Assembly: GCA_002425705.1 (NCBI GenBank)
Contig: DIMT01000019.1
Coordinates: 1 to 14,909, forward strand
DNA length: 14,909 nt
Direction: 5' to 3'
From: Firmicutes bacterium UBA5559
GTDB taxonomy: Bacteria > Bacillota > Clostridia > Peptostreptococcales > Anaerovoracaceae
Position 1 is the first letter of the stretch. Each line of letters opens with the position of its first letter. Below, piece by piece: positions 7,201 through 14,860 of this stretch. A program made the translations under genes and the position numbers. The notes below the pieces were generated by a model, which did no database searches, was not told the origin of the DNA, and was given only the letters and a program-made list of their open reading frames with translations.

Positions 7201-7936
7201 CCTGGCTGCCAAATATAAAGACTGGTATATTGCGACTCCGGTATTTGACGGAGCCAGCGAAATCGACACCATCAACCTGCTGGAAGACGCCGGTTATCCG
7301 GGCAGCGGCAAGCTGCGCCTGCGGGACGGCCGTACCGGCGAGTTCTTTGATAACCCGGTTACTGTGGGTTACATGTATATGCTAAAGCTTCACCATCTGG
7401 TGGATGACAAGATCCATGCCAGAAGCACCGGCCCCTATTCACTGGTTACCCAGCAGCCTTTGGGTGGAAAAGCCCAATTCGGGGGACAGCGATTCGGAGA
7501 AATGGAAGTATGGGCCCTGGAAGCCTATGGGGCAGCCTATACCCTCCAGGAAATCCTGACCGTCAAGTCTGATGACGTGGTTGGACGGGTGAAAACCTAT
7601 GAAGCCATCGTCAAGGGCGAAAACATTCCGGAGCCAGGCATTCCCGAGTCCTTCAAGGTTCTGATCAAGGAAATGCAGAGCCTGGGCCTGGACGTTAAGG
7701 TTCTCACCGAAGACAACCAGGAAATCGAGATCAAAGAATCCGTTGAGCTGGAGGGAATTGCCAGCCTGGAAAATCTTGCTGATCTGGATATGGATGCCGA
7801 ATTCGCTGTGGAGGAGGAAACTCTGGGAGCAGCCGGATTTATGGAAGACGGTCCCGATGCCGCAGACAGCTCCGCTGACTTTGACCCGGAAGGGGTCGAC
7901 GATTTGTCGGAAGACGATTTTGCGGATGAAGTATAA
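4223..7936 (+). CDS. rpoB: DNA-directed RNA polymerase beta subunit
   Basis: The 1237-residue product is RpoB, which with beta' forms the catalytic core. The N-terminus (MSYSKIHEVAEMPNLIQIQT) matches Firmicute RpoB. The rifampicin pocket cluster starts at FFGSSQLSQFMDQ; Asp494, His504 and Ser509 correspond to E. coli 516, 526 and 531 and are all wild type, so the sequence predicts a sensitive enzyme. GDKMAGRHGNKG (938-949) includes the two active-site lysines Lys940 and Lys948. The C-terminal clamp region (GGKAQFGGQRFGEMEVWALE) is intact. The last 54 residues hold 21 Asp/Glu and no Lys or Arg. GTG 4214 and ATG 4217 are in frame, but AAGGAG (4209-4214) is eight bases from ATG 4223, so I chose that start. 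It is followed after 17 bases by rpoC. Confidence 0.97.
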   Translation: MPQPVQVGRKTRMSYSKIHEVAEMPNLIQIQTESYDWFIKEGLREVFEDISPIKDYAGNLVLEFIDYSLTDAPKYEQEECKERDVTYAAPLKVKVRLVNKETGEVKEQEVFMGDFPLMTEKGTFIYNGAERVVVTQLVRSPGPYYSVVTDKSNNKLYSTTIIPNRGAWLEYETDSNEIISVRVDRTRKQPATTLLRALGIGSDQEILEILGEDPRLRKTLEKDSTDNYEDGLKEIYKKLRPGEPPTVESAKSLLDSLFFDPKRYDLAKVGRYKYNKKLGLSNRIIGVVAAEDVIDPNTGEILAEKGKKINRTLGFAIENAGVEYVMAYSKTDDDHVTKIIGNRFVEISGYVDFDPKDLKIPSKVYYPVLMEILAEQHDPETLKEVLIQRKNQLSPKHILVADIIASMSYILNLPYNIGNVDDIDHLGNRRLRTVGELLQNQFRIGLARMERVVKERMTIQDIEVTTPQALMNIRPVTAAIKEFFGSSQLSQFMDQTNPLAELTHKRRLSALGPGGLSRERAGFEVRDVHHSHYGRMCPIETPEGPNIGLIGSLTTYGKINEYGFIETPYRKVDNDSGVVSNEIEYLTADEEEMLIIAQANEPLDSENRFVNYKVASRGAGGEIDLVPRELIDYMDVSPKQVVSVATAMIPFLENDDANRALMGANMQRQAVPLMITDAPIIGTGMEYRAARDSGVVVLAKNAGTVEFVDATRIVILRDDGKGRDEYKLLKFKRSNQGTCINQRPIVLHGEHIEEGEVIADGPSTNLGEIALGKNLLIGFMTWEGYNYEDAIILNERLIMEDALTSIHIEEYEAEARDTKLGPEEITRDIPNVSEDALRDLDEEGIIRIGAEVNSSDILVGKVTPKGETELTAEERLLRAIFGEKAREVRDTSLKVPHGETGIVVDVKVFSRENGDELPPGVNKLVRCYIATKRKISVGDKMAGRHGNKGVISRILPEEDMPFLESGQSLQVMLNPLGVPSRMNVGQVLEVHLGLAAKYKDWYIATPVFDGASEIDTINLLEDAGYPGSGKLRLRDGRTGEFFDNPVTVGYMYMLKLHHLVDDKIHARSTGPYSLVTQQPLGGKAQFGGQRFGEMEVWALEAYGAAYTLQEILTVKSDDVVGRVKTYEAIVKGENIPEPGIPESFKVLIKEMQSLGLDVKVLTEDNQEIEIKESVELEGIASLENLADLDMDAEFAVEEETLGAAGFMEDGPDAADSSADFDPEGVDDLSEDDFADEV

Positions 7937-7953
7937 GAAAGGGGGAGGGCTCA

Positions 7954-10900
7954 TTGAACAACGATAGTATTAAAAACAACAACAATTATGAGTTGAATAA
8001 CTTTGAATCCCTGCAGATCAGCCTGGCTTCCACCGAGAAGATCCTGAGCTGGTCCCACGGAGAAGTTAAGAAGCCTGAAACCATCAACTACAGAACACTG
8101 AAACCGGAAAGGGAAGGCCTTTTCTGTGAAAAAATATTCGGTCCTACCAAGGACTGGGAATGCCACTGTGGAAAATACAAGCGGATCCGATACAAGGGAA
8201 TCGTCTGTGACCGATGCGGTGTTGAAGTTACAAAAGCCAAAGTAAGAAGAGAGCGGATGGGCCACATCCAGCTGGCCGCCCCCGTTTCCCACATCTGGTA
8301 TTTTAAGGGCATCCCCAGCCGGATCGGTCTGGTTCTGGACATGTCCCCTAGAAACCTGGAAAAGGTTCTCTATTTTGCCGCCTATATTGTCACCGATCCC
8401 GGAGACACCAGCTTTGCCTATAAGGAAATCCTCACCGAGCAGCAGTACCGGGAAGCCCGTCAGATGTACGGCACCCAGTTCAAAGCAGCCATGGGTGCGG
8501 AGGCCGTCCGGGAATTGCTGGCCCAGATCGATCTGGACGCATTGTCCAAGGATCTGAGAACCAAGCTGAAAGAAGCCAGCGGACAAAAGAAGATCCGTAT
8601 CGTAAGGCGGCTGGAAGTTATTGAAGCCCTGAAGCTTTCCAACAATAAGCCGGAGTGGATGATTCTGGAAGTGATTCCGGTTATCCCGCCGGATCTTCGG
8701 CCTATGGTCCAGCTGGACGGCGGACGATTCGCCACTTCTGACCTGAACGACCTGTACCGAAGGGTCATCAACCGAAACAACCGTCTGAACCGGCTGCTGG
8801 AGCTGGGAGCACCGGATATCATCGTCCGAAACGAAAAGAGAATGCTGCAGGAAGCAGTAGACGCGCTGATTGATAACGGCCGAAGAGGCCGGCCGGTCAC
8901 CGGTCCTGGATCACGACCTCTGAAATCCCTTTCTGACATGCTGAAGGGAAAACAGGGACGTTTCCGGCAGAATCTGCTGGGTAAGCGAGTCGACTATTCC
9001 GGTCGATCGGTAATCGTGGTAGGTCCGGAGCTGAAATTCTATCAGTGCGGACTTCCCAAGAAAATGGCCCTGGAGCTTTTCAAGCCCTTTATCATGAAAC
9101 TGCTGGTGGAAAACGGCAGCGCCCACAATATCAAAAGTGCCAAGAGGATGGTAGAGAAAGTCCGCCCCGAAGTATGGGACGTTCTGGACGAAGTCATAAA
9201 AGAGCATCCGGTTCTTCTGAACCGGGCCCCGACCCTTCACAGGTTGGGCATCCAGGCCTTTGAGCCGGTACTGGTGGAAGGAAAAGCCATCAAGCTTCAT
9301 CCCCTGGTCTGTACCGCCTACAATGCCGACTTTGACGGCGACCAGATGGCGGTTCATGTACCTCTGTCCGTAGAAGCCCAGGCAGAGGCCAGATTCCTTA
9401 TGCTTTCCGTTAATAACATCCTGGCGCCCAAGGACGGATCACCCATCACTACGCCGACTCAGGATATGATTCTGGGAAGCTACTACCTGACCCATCCGGG
9501 CTCTGTCAATCGGGATACAGAAGCGGAAAAGGGAGACGGCAAGGTCTTTACCGATTTGGACGAAATGATCATGGCCTATCAGGCCGGAGTCGTCGGTCTC
9601 CATGCAAAAGTCAAGGTAAGACTGTTCTGCGATGAAAAAGACAACCGGGGCAAGATGGTGGAATCCACCGTGGGCCGGTTCATCTTCAATCAGGAGATAC
9701 CCCAGGATCTGGGCTACGTAGATCGGGCCAACGATAAATATTCACTGGAAATCGACTTCCTGTGCGACAAGAAGAAATTGGCTAACATCATCGACCGATG
9801 CTACAGGGTCCATGGAAATACGGGAACGGCCATCATGCTGGACTACATTAAGTCCACCGGATTCCACTATTCCACAGTGGGTGCCATCACCATCAGTATT
9901 TCCGATATGGAAATTCCGGAGAAAAAGAAGGGCATCATTGATACCGCTGAAGCCCAAGTTGAAAAATATGAAAAAGCCTTCCGGGCCGGACTGGTATCGG
10001 ACACGGAACGATATGAAAAGGTCATCAGCATCTGGAACAAGACCACCGATGATGTGGCCTCTGCCCTGATGGAATCCCTGGATTCCCTCAACAACTTATA
10101 CATCATGGCTCATTCCGGAGCCCGAGGCAGCAAGAACCAGATCCGTCAGATTGGCGGAATGCGGGGACTGATGGCCAACGCTTCCGGTAAAACCATTGAA
10201 ATACCCATCAAGGCCAACTTCCGGGAAGGTCTGTCCGTACTGGAGTACTTCATCTCCACCAACGGTGCCCGAAAGGGTCTGGCGGATACGGCTCTCCGAA
10301 CTGCCGACTCCGGGTACCTGACCCGAAGACTGGTAGACGTTTCCCATAACGTTATCGTCCGGGAAGTGGACTGCGGAACCGATGAGGGGATTGAAGTCAA
10401 AGCCTTTACCGACGGCAAGGAAGTCATCGAGCCGCTGAAGCTTCGAATCATCGGAAGAACCTCCCTGATGGATGTCTATCATCCGACCACCGGGGAGCTG
10501 CTGGTGGAACAGAACGATGAAATTACCGAGGGTATGGCGGACAAGATCGATGCTGCCGGCATTGACACCATCGCTATTCGTTCCGTCATGACCTGCCACA
10601 GCGCCTTTGGCATCTGCGCCAAGTGCTACGGAAGAAATCTGGCCACCGGTGAAGGCGTCAACATCGGCGAAGCGGTTGGTATTACCGCCGCCCAGTCCAT
10701 CGGAGAACCGGGAACCCAGCTGACCATGCGTACCTTCCATACCGGAGGAGTTGCAGGAAGCGATATCACCCACGGTCTGCCGCGAGTTGAAGAACTTTTC
10801 GAAGCCAGAAAACCCAAGGGACTTGCTGAAATCTGTGAAGCTGACGGTACGGTGGTTTCCATCGAAACCCGAAAGGACAACAAGACGGAGGTCAAGGTTC

Positions 10901-11640
10901 GGGGTGAAGAAGAACACATCTACGTGGTACCCTATGGGGCCCGGTTATGCGTCAAGGAAGGGGACTACGTCCTGGCCGGCGGTCAGATCACCTATGGTCC
11001 GCTGAACCCCCATGACATTCTGAGACTCAACGGAGTGGAAGGGGTGTATCAATACCTTCTCAAAGAAGTACAGCGAGTGTATAAGCAACAGGGTGTAGAC
11101 ATCAATGACAAACACATCGAAGTCATTGTCAGTCAGATGCTGTCCAAGGTCAAGATTGAAGACGCAGGAGATTCCAACCTGCTACCTGGAGCCCTGTACA
11201 GCAAGGCCGAACTGGATGAAGCCAATGAGCTGATCCGGGAAAACGGCGGTGAAGAAGCAGCAGCCAGAAGAGTTCTGCTGGGAATCACCAAAGCGTCCCT
11301 GGCCACCAACTCCTTCCTGTCAGCGGCATCCTTCCAGGAAACGACCCGGGTACTGACCGATGCGGCCATCAAGGGCAAAAACGACAAGCTCCTTGGCCTG
11401 AAGGAAAACGTCATCATCGGAAAGCTGATCCCTGCGGGAACCGGCATGAAGAGGTACAAGAACATCGGCCTGGACTACGGCGTCAACACGGAATACATGG
11501 ACTCTTTTGCCACTGGCTATGAAGAAGAGTACGAAGACGGATACGAAGAGGGATACAACGAAGAAGGCACTCTGGCGATTCACGACGAAGAGGAAGCCAT
11601 CCTCTCGGAGATCATCGAAATGGACACAGATTTAAGTTGA
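7954..11640 (+). CDS. rpoC: DNA-directed RNA polymerase beta' subunit
   Basis: The 1228-residue RpoC completes the polymerase core. The N-terminal zinc site is Cys70, Cys72, Cys85, Cys88 (ECHCGKY and VCDRCGVEV). The catalytic magnesium loop is NADFDGDQM (457-465), with Asp459, Asp461 and Asp463. The second zinc site is Cys807, Cys881, Cys888 and Cys891. The conserved QSIGEPGTQLTMRTFHTGG stretch near the trigger loop is present. The large beta' insertion of E. coli is lacking, as usual in Firmicutes. The start is TTG, as in Bacillus, with GGGAGG about five bases upstream; a second in-frame TTG (codon 14) lacks a ribosome binding site. The last 47 residues contain 18 Asp/Glu, four Tyr and no Lys or Arg. 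The stop codon lies in the -35 box of the rpsL promoter. Confidence 0.97.
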   Translation: MNNDSIKNNNNYELNNFESLQISLASTEKILSWSHGEVKKPETINYRTLKPEREGLFCEKIFGPTKDWECHCGKYKRIRYKGIVCDRCGVEVTKAKVRRERMGHIQLAAPVSHIWYFKGIPSRIGLVLDMSPRNLEKVLYFAAYIVTDPGDTSFAYKEILTEQQYREARQMYGTQFKAAMGAEAVRELLAQIDLDALSKDLRTKLKEASGQKKIRIVRRLEVIEALKLSNNKPEWMILEVIPVIPPDLRPMVQLDGGRFATSDLNDLYRRVINRNNRLNRLLELGAPDIIVRNEKRMLQEAVDALIDNGRRGRPVTGPGSRPLKSLSDMLKGKQGRFRQNLLGKRVDYSGRSVIVVGPELKFYQCGLPKKMALELFKPFIMKLLVENGSAHNIKSAKRMVEKVRPEVWDVLDEVIKEHPVLLNRAPTLHRLGIQAFEPVLVEGKAIKLHPLVCTAYNADFDGDQMAVHVPLSVEAQAEARFLMLSVNNILAPKDGSPITTPTQDMILGSYYLTHPGSVNRDTEAEKGDGKVFTDLDEMIMAYQAGVVGLHAKVKVRLFCDEKDNRGKMVESTVGRFIFNQEIPQDLGYVDRANDKYSLEIDFLCDKKKLANIIDRCYRVHGNTGTAIMLDYIKSTGFHYSTVGAITISISDMEIPEKKKGIIDTAEAQVEKYEKAFRAGLVSDTERYEKVISIWNKTTDDVASALMESLDSLNNLYIMAHSGARGSKNQIRQIGGMRGLMANASGKTIEIPIKANFREGLSVLEYFISTNGARKGLADTALRTADSGYLTRRLVDVSHNVIVREVDCGTDEGIEVKAFTDGKEVIEPLKLRIIGRTSLMDVYHPTTGELLVEQNDEITEGMADKIDAAGIDTIAIRSVMTCHSAFGICAKCYGRNLATGEGVNIGEAVGITAAQSIGEPGTQLTMRTFHTGGVAGSDITHGLPRVEELFEARKPKGLAEICEADGTVVSIETRKDNKTEVKVRGEEEHIYVVPYGARLCVKEGDYVLAGGQITYGPLNPHDILRLNGVEGVYQYLLKEVQRVYKQQGVDINDKHIEVIVSQMLSKVKIEDAGDSNLLPGALYSKAELDEANELIRENGGEEAAARRVLLGITKASLATNSFLSAASFQETTRVLTDAAIKGKNDKLLGLKENVIIGKLIPAGTGMKRYKNIGLDYGVNTEYMDSFATGYEEEYEDGYEEGYNEEGTLAIHDEEEAILSEIIEMDTDLS

Positions 11641-11666
11641 CATTTCCCATCAACCCGTGATAAAAT
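11637..11666 (+). promoter_or_regulatory. sigma-A-type promoter for the str group (rpsL-rpsG-fusA-tuf)
   Basis: A consensus TTGACA (11637-11642) overlaps the rpoC TGA stop. After 18 bases comes TAAAAT (11661-11666), preceded by TG at 11658-11659, an extended -10. The start site would be near 11673, giving a leader of about 60 bases. A second perfect TATAAT at 11699-11704 has only a poor -35 (TTTTAA at 17 bases) and may be a minor start. No terminator separates rpoC from this promoter, so readthrough from rpoBC is also expected. Confidence 0.75.
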
Positions 11667-11675
11667 TTCTTTTGG

Positions 11676-11698
11676 TTTTAAATCAGATTGATTTAAAA
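11676..11698. repeat. perfect AT-rich inverted repeat in the rpsL leader
   Basis: Nine bases TTTTAAATC (11676-11684) are perfectly inverted as GATTTAAAA (11690-11698) around AGATT. It begins about three bases after the predicted start site and abuts the TATAAT at 11699. The stem is almost all A-T and has no T tract, so it is not a terminator. It could be an operator for a dimeric regulator or a weak stem at the mRNA 5' end. No known regulator site was recognised. Confidence 0.55.
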
Positions 11699-11734
11699 TA
11701 TAATCTAAAAAATCAATGAAGAAAGGAGAAAATA

Positions 11735-12154
11735 ATGCCTACAATCAACCAATTAGTACGAGAAGGCAGAACAAGCGCAGTGAAGAAGTCCACCGCTCCG
11801 GCTCTGTTGAAAGGAATGAACACCATTAAGCGAGTTCCTACCGACATTGCTGCTCCCCAGAAGAGAGGCGTGTGCACTTCCGTTAAAACGGTTACTCCTA
11901 AGAAGCCGAATTCAGCTCTTAGAAAAGTAGCTCGTGTGCGACTGACCAACGGAATCGAAGTTACTGCTTACATTCCGGGAATCGGGCACAACCTGCAGGA
12001 GCACAGCGTCGTTCTGATCCGAGGCGGAAGAGTCAAGGACCTGCCGGGCGTACGATATCACATCGTCCGAGGAACCCTGGATACTGCCGGCGTGGCCAAC
12101 AGAAAACAGGCCCGATCCAAGTACGGTGCAAAACGAGGAAAGAAAAAACAATAA
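11735..12154 (+). CDS. rpsL: 30S ribosomal protein S12
   Basis: The 139-residue S12 sits at the decoding centre and checks codon-anticodon geometry. It has the Gram-positive N-terminal insertion (KGMNTIKRVPTDIAAPQ, about 26-42). The conserved TPKKPNSALRKVARVRL (54-70) includes Lys56, equivalent to E. coli Lys42 where streptomycin resistance arises; it is wild type. GHNLQEHSVVLIRGGRVKDL carries the second conserved loop, including the Asp modified by methylthiolation in E. coli. The end KYGAKRGKKKQ is typical. AAAGGAG (11722-11728) lies six bases from the ATG. Of its 14 arginine codons, eight are CGA, five AGA and one CGT, striking for so highly expressed a gene. The L7Ae-like gene often found between rpoC and rpsL in Firmicutes is absent. 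Confidence 0.97.
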   Translation: MPTINQLVREGRTSAVKKSTAPALLKGMNTIKRVPTDIAAPQKRGVCTSVKTVTPKKPNSALRKVARVRLTNGIEVTAYIPGIGHNLQEHSVVLIRGGRVKDLPGVRYHIVRGTLDTAGVANRKQARSKYGAKRGKKKQ

Positions 12155-12261
12155 GTAGTAATCGGGATTTAAAGGCCCTTGATATATAGATACAAATATC
12201 ATGTGCGCCGCGGCAAATGAAAATGTTGTCGAGTACCGATCCTAACAAGGAGGGAAGAGAA
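12155..12261 (+). promoter_or_regulatory. rpsL-rpsG spacer, candidate S7 control region
   Basis: The 107-base spacer is long for this operon. It holds GATAT/ATATC (12181-12185 with 12196-12200), the palindrome GCCGCGGC (12207-12214), and a 14-codon reading frame (12201-12245) that ends two bases before the rpsG ribosome binding site AAGGAGGG (12247-12254). That small frame has no ribosome binding site of its own. In E. coli S7 represses translation by binding the rpsL-rpsG spacer; whether this spacer does the same is inference. No promoter or terminator is visible. Confidence 0.3.
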
Positions 12262-12732
12262 GTGCCAAGAAAAGGAAATATACCTAAAAGAGACGTACTT
12301 CCGGATCCGGTTTATGGAAGCGTGACTGTTGCCAAACTGATCAACAGCATCATGCTGGACGGAAAGAAGGGTGTTGCCCAGTCCATCGTTTACGATGCCT
12401 TCGATATGATCGAAAAGCAGACTGGCAATGCACCCCTGGAAGTATTTGAAAAAGCAATGAACAATATCATGCCCGTTCTGGAAGTCAAAGCCCGTCGTGT
12501 GGGTGGAGCCAACTACCAGGTCCCCATGGAAGTCCGATCTGACCGTCGTCAGACGCTGGGTCTTCGATGGCTGACCAAGTACACCCGTGCCAGAGGGGAA
12601 AAGACCATGTCCGAAAGACTGGCTAAGGAATTGATGGACGCCGCCAATGGTGCGGGAGCATCCGTCAAAAAGAAGGAAGATACCCATAAGATGGCTGAGG
12701 CCAATAAAGCCTTTGCTCACTACAGATGGTAA
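12262..12732 (+). CDS. rpsG: 30S ribosomal protein S7
   Basis: With the GTG start at 12262 the protein is 156 residues, the standard length, and begins MPRKGNIPKRDVLPDPVYGS as in the family. S7 nucleates assembly of the 30S head and lines the E site. Conserved parts are NSIMLDGKKGVAQSIVYDAF, ARRVGGANYQVPMEV and RWLTKYTRARGEKTMSERLA, ending in AFAHYRW. AAGGAGGG (12247-12254) lies seven bases upstream of GTG. The frame stays open upstream to ATG 12217, which would add 15 residues, but that ATG lacks a ribosome binding site and the added residues do not belong to S7. fusA follows after 47 bases. Confidence 0.96.
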   Translation: MPRKGNIPKRDVLPDPVYGSVTVAKLINSIMLDGKKGVAQSIVYDAFDMIEKQTGNAPLEVFEKAMNNIMPVLEVKARRVGGANYQVPMEVRSDRRQTLGLRWLTKYTRARGEKTMSERLAKELMDAANGAGASVKKKEDTHKMAEANKAFAHYRW

Positions 12733-12779
12733 AAGCCTTCCGTTTTGTTATCATTATTAGTAGAAGGGAGGATGTGTAG

Positions 12780-14843
12780 ATGCCTAGAAGTTTTCCGTTA
12801 GAAAAAACAAGAAACATCGGGATCATGGCTCATATTGATGCCGGAAAAACGACTACTACAGAACGAATACTGTTTTACACAGGTAAAACACACAAGATCG
12901 GCGAGACCCATGACGGATCCGCCACCATGGACTGGATGGAGCAGGAACAGGAACGAGGTATCACAATCACCTCTGCTGCTACTACAGCCCAATGGAAAGA
13001 TACAAGAATTAACATTATCGATACCCCGGGACACGTGGACTTCACGGTTGAAGTAGAACGATCCCTCCGGGTTCTGGATGGCGCTGTCACCGTACTTTGT
13101 GCCAAGGGTGGGGTAGAACCCCAGTCTGAAACCGTATGGCGGCAGGCGGAGAAGTACCGGGTTCCCCGAATGATCTTCATCAACAAGATGGACATCATGG
13201 GTGCCGACTTCTACCGGGTAGTGGGAATGGTCAAGGATCGTCTCAAAGCCAATGCGGTGCCCATCCAGCTGCCCATCGGATCCGAAAGCGATTTTGTGGG
13301 GATCATCGACTTAGTGGAAATGAAAGCTGAAATCTACAAGGATGAACTGGGAAAAGAATTTGACATCGTAGAAATTCCGGCCGACATGAAAGACCTTGCT
13401 GATGAATGGAGAGAAAAGTTACAAGAAGCCGTAGCAGAAGCGGACGAAGAGCTGATGATGAAGTTCCTGGAGGGAGAAGAAATCTCCAAGGCGGAAGTCA
13501 AAGAAGCCATTCGTACCATGACCCTTGCTGGTAAGATGATTCCCGTTATCTGTGGATCTGCTTATCGGAACAAGGGCGTTCAGATGCTACTGGATGCCGT
13601 ACTGGACTACCTGCCATCTCCGCTGGACATTCCGGCCATTAGGGGCATACTTCCCGATTCCGAAGAGGAAGGGGAGAGAGCAGCAGATGACAAGGGGCCA
13701 TTCTCAGCCCTGGCATTTAAAATTATGACAGACCCCTTTGTGGGAAAACTATCTTTCTTCCGTGTGTATTCCGGAACCCTTCAGTCAGGCTCCTATGTCT
13801 ATAACTCCACCAAGGGTAAAAAGGAACGAATCGGAAGAATCCTGCAGATGCATGCAAACCGCAGGGAGGAAATCGACGAAGTGTATGCAGGGGACATCGC
13901 CGCTGCAGTCGGGCTGAAGGACACCACCACAGGAGATACGCTGTGCGACGAAAAGCACGCCATCATCCTGGAATCCATGGACTTCCCGGATCCGGTCATT
14001 GAGATCGCCATCGAGCCGAAAACCAAGGCTGGTCAGGAAAAAATGGGTATCGCCCTGGCAAAATTAGCTGAAGAAGATCCTACGTTCAAAACCTATACCA
14101 ACGCAGAAACCGGACAGACCATCATTGCCGGTATGGGTGAGCTGCATCTGGAAATCATCGTAGACAGACTGCTGAGAGAATTCAAGGTAGAGGCCAATGT
14201 GGGCAAGCCGCAGGTTTCATACAAAGAAACGATTTCACAGAATGCTGATGTGGACCACAAATACGCCAAACAGTCCGGAGGCCGAGGCCAGTACGGACAT
14301 GTCAAAATCAGAATTTATCCTCGGGAAGCCGGATCCGGATTCGAGTTCAAGAACGTCGTCGTGGGCGGCGCTATCCCGAAGGAATACATTGGCAAGATCG
14401 AAGAAGGTATCAAGGAATCCACAGCAGTTGGCCCTCTGGCTGGCTATCAGGTGGTGGACGTCGGCGTAGAGCTGTATGACGGATCCTACCATGAAGTGGA
14501 CTCTTCCGAAATGGCCTTCAAGATTGCCGCATCCATGGCCTTCAAAGAAGCCTGCCGAAAAGCGAAGCCCATTCTTCTGGAACCCATCTTCAAGGTGGAG
14601 GTTACAGTTCCGGAAGAGTACATGGGAGATATCATTGGTGATATCAGTTCCAGAAGAGGCCGGATCGAAGGCTCCGATATGCACTCCGGTGCAGTTGCGG
14701 TCCGAGGAATGGTGCCCCTGTCCGAAATGTTCGGATATGCTACTGACCTGCGATCCAAGACTCAGGGACGAGGCGTGTATGTCATGCAGTTCCACCACTT
14801 TGAAAAGCTGCCTGACAGCTTAGTAGAAAAAATTAACAAATAA
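12780..14843 (+). CDS. fusA: translation elongation factor G
   Basis: The 687-residue EF-G is the GTPase that drives translocation and, with the recycling factor, helps split ribosomes. G-domain motifs are AHIDAGKT (17-24, P loop), RGITITSA (59-66, switch I threonine), DTPGH (81-85, with the catalytic His85) and NKMD (135-138), with GSAY later as G5. NKMDIMGADFY is the clostridial style of that segment. Domains II to V follow in order; the domain IV portion with YAKQSGGRGQYGHV and the domain V end RSKTQGRGVYVMQFHHFE are both intact. The length and catalytic residues suit canonical EF-G rather than a resistance paralogue. AAGGGAGG ending about eight bases upstream supports the ATG. tuf follows after 17 bases. 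Confidence 0.97.
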   Translation: MPRSFPLEKTRNIGIMAHIDAGKTTTTERILFYTGKTHKIGETHDGSATMDWMEQEQERGITITSAATTAQWKDTRINIIDTPGHVDFTVEVERSLRVLDGAVTVLCAKGGVEPQSETVWRQAEKYRVPRMIFINKMDIMGADFYRVVGMVKDRLKANAVPIQLPIGSESDFVGIIDLVEMKAEIYKDELGKEFDIVEIPADMKDLADEWREKLQEAVAEADEELMMKFLEGEEISKAEVKEAIRTMTLAGKMIPVICGSAYRNKGVQMLLDAVLDYLPSPLDIPAIRGILPDSEEEGERAADDKGPFSALAFKIMTDPFVGKLSFFRVYSGTLQSGSYVYNSTKGKKERIGRILQMHANRREEIDEVYAGDIAAAVGLKDTTTGDTLCDEKHAIILESMDFPDPVIEIAIEPKTKAGQEKMGIALAKLAEEDPTFKTYTNAETGQTIIAGMGELHLEIIVDRLLREFKVEANVGKPQVSYKETISQNADVDHKYAKQSGGRGQYGHVKIRIYPREAGSGFEFKNVVVGGAIPKEYIGKIEEGIKESTAVGPLAGYQVVDVGVELYDGSYHEVDSSEMAFKIAASMAFKEACRKAKPILLEPIFKVEVTVPEEYMGDIIGDISSRRGRIEGSDMHSGAVAVRGMVPLSEMFGYATDLRSKTQGRGVYVMQFHHFEKLPDSLVEKINK

Positions 14844-14860
14844 CCGGGAGGATTATAAAA

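Noticed and set aside
11676..11698. AT-rich inverted repeat as an rpoC terminator
   Set aside because: The stem is almost all A-T and no T tract follows, so it should not terminate transcription; it is kept as a repeat of unknown role.
12217..12261. S7 extended by 15 residues from ATG 12217
   Set aside because: No ribosome binding site precedes it, and the family's N-terminus matches the GTG 12262 start, which has AAGGAGGG at good spacing.
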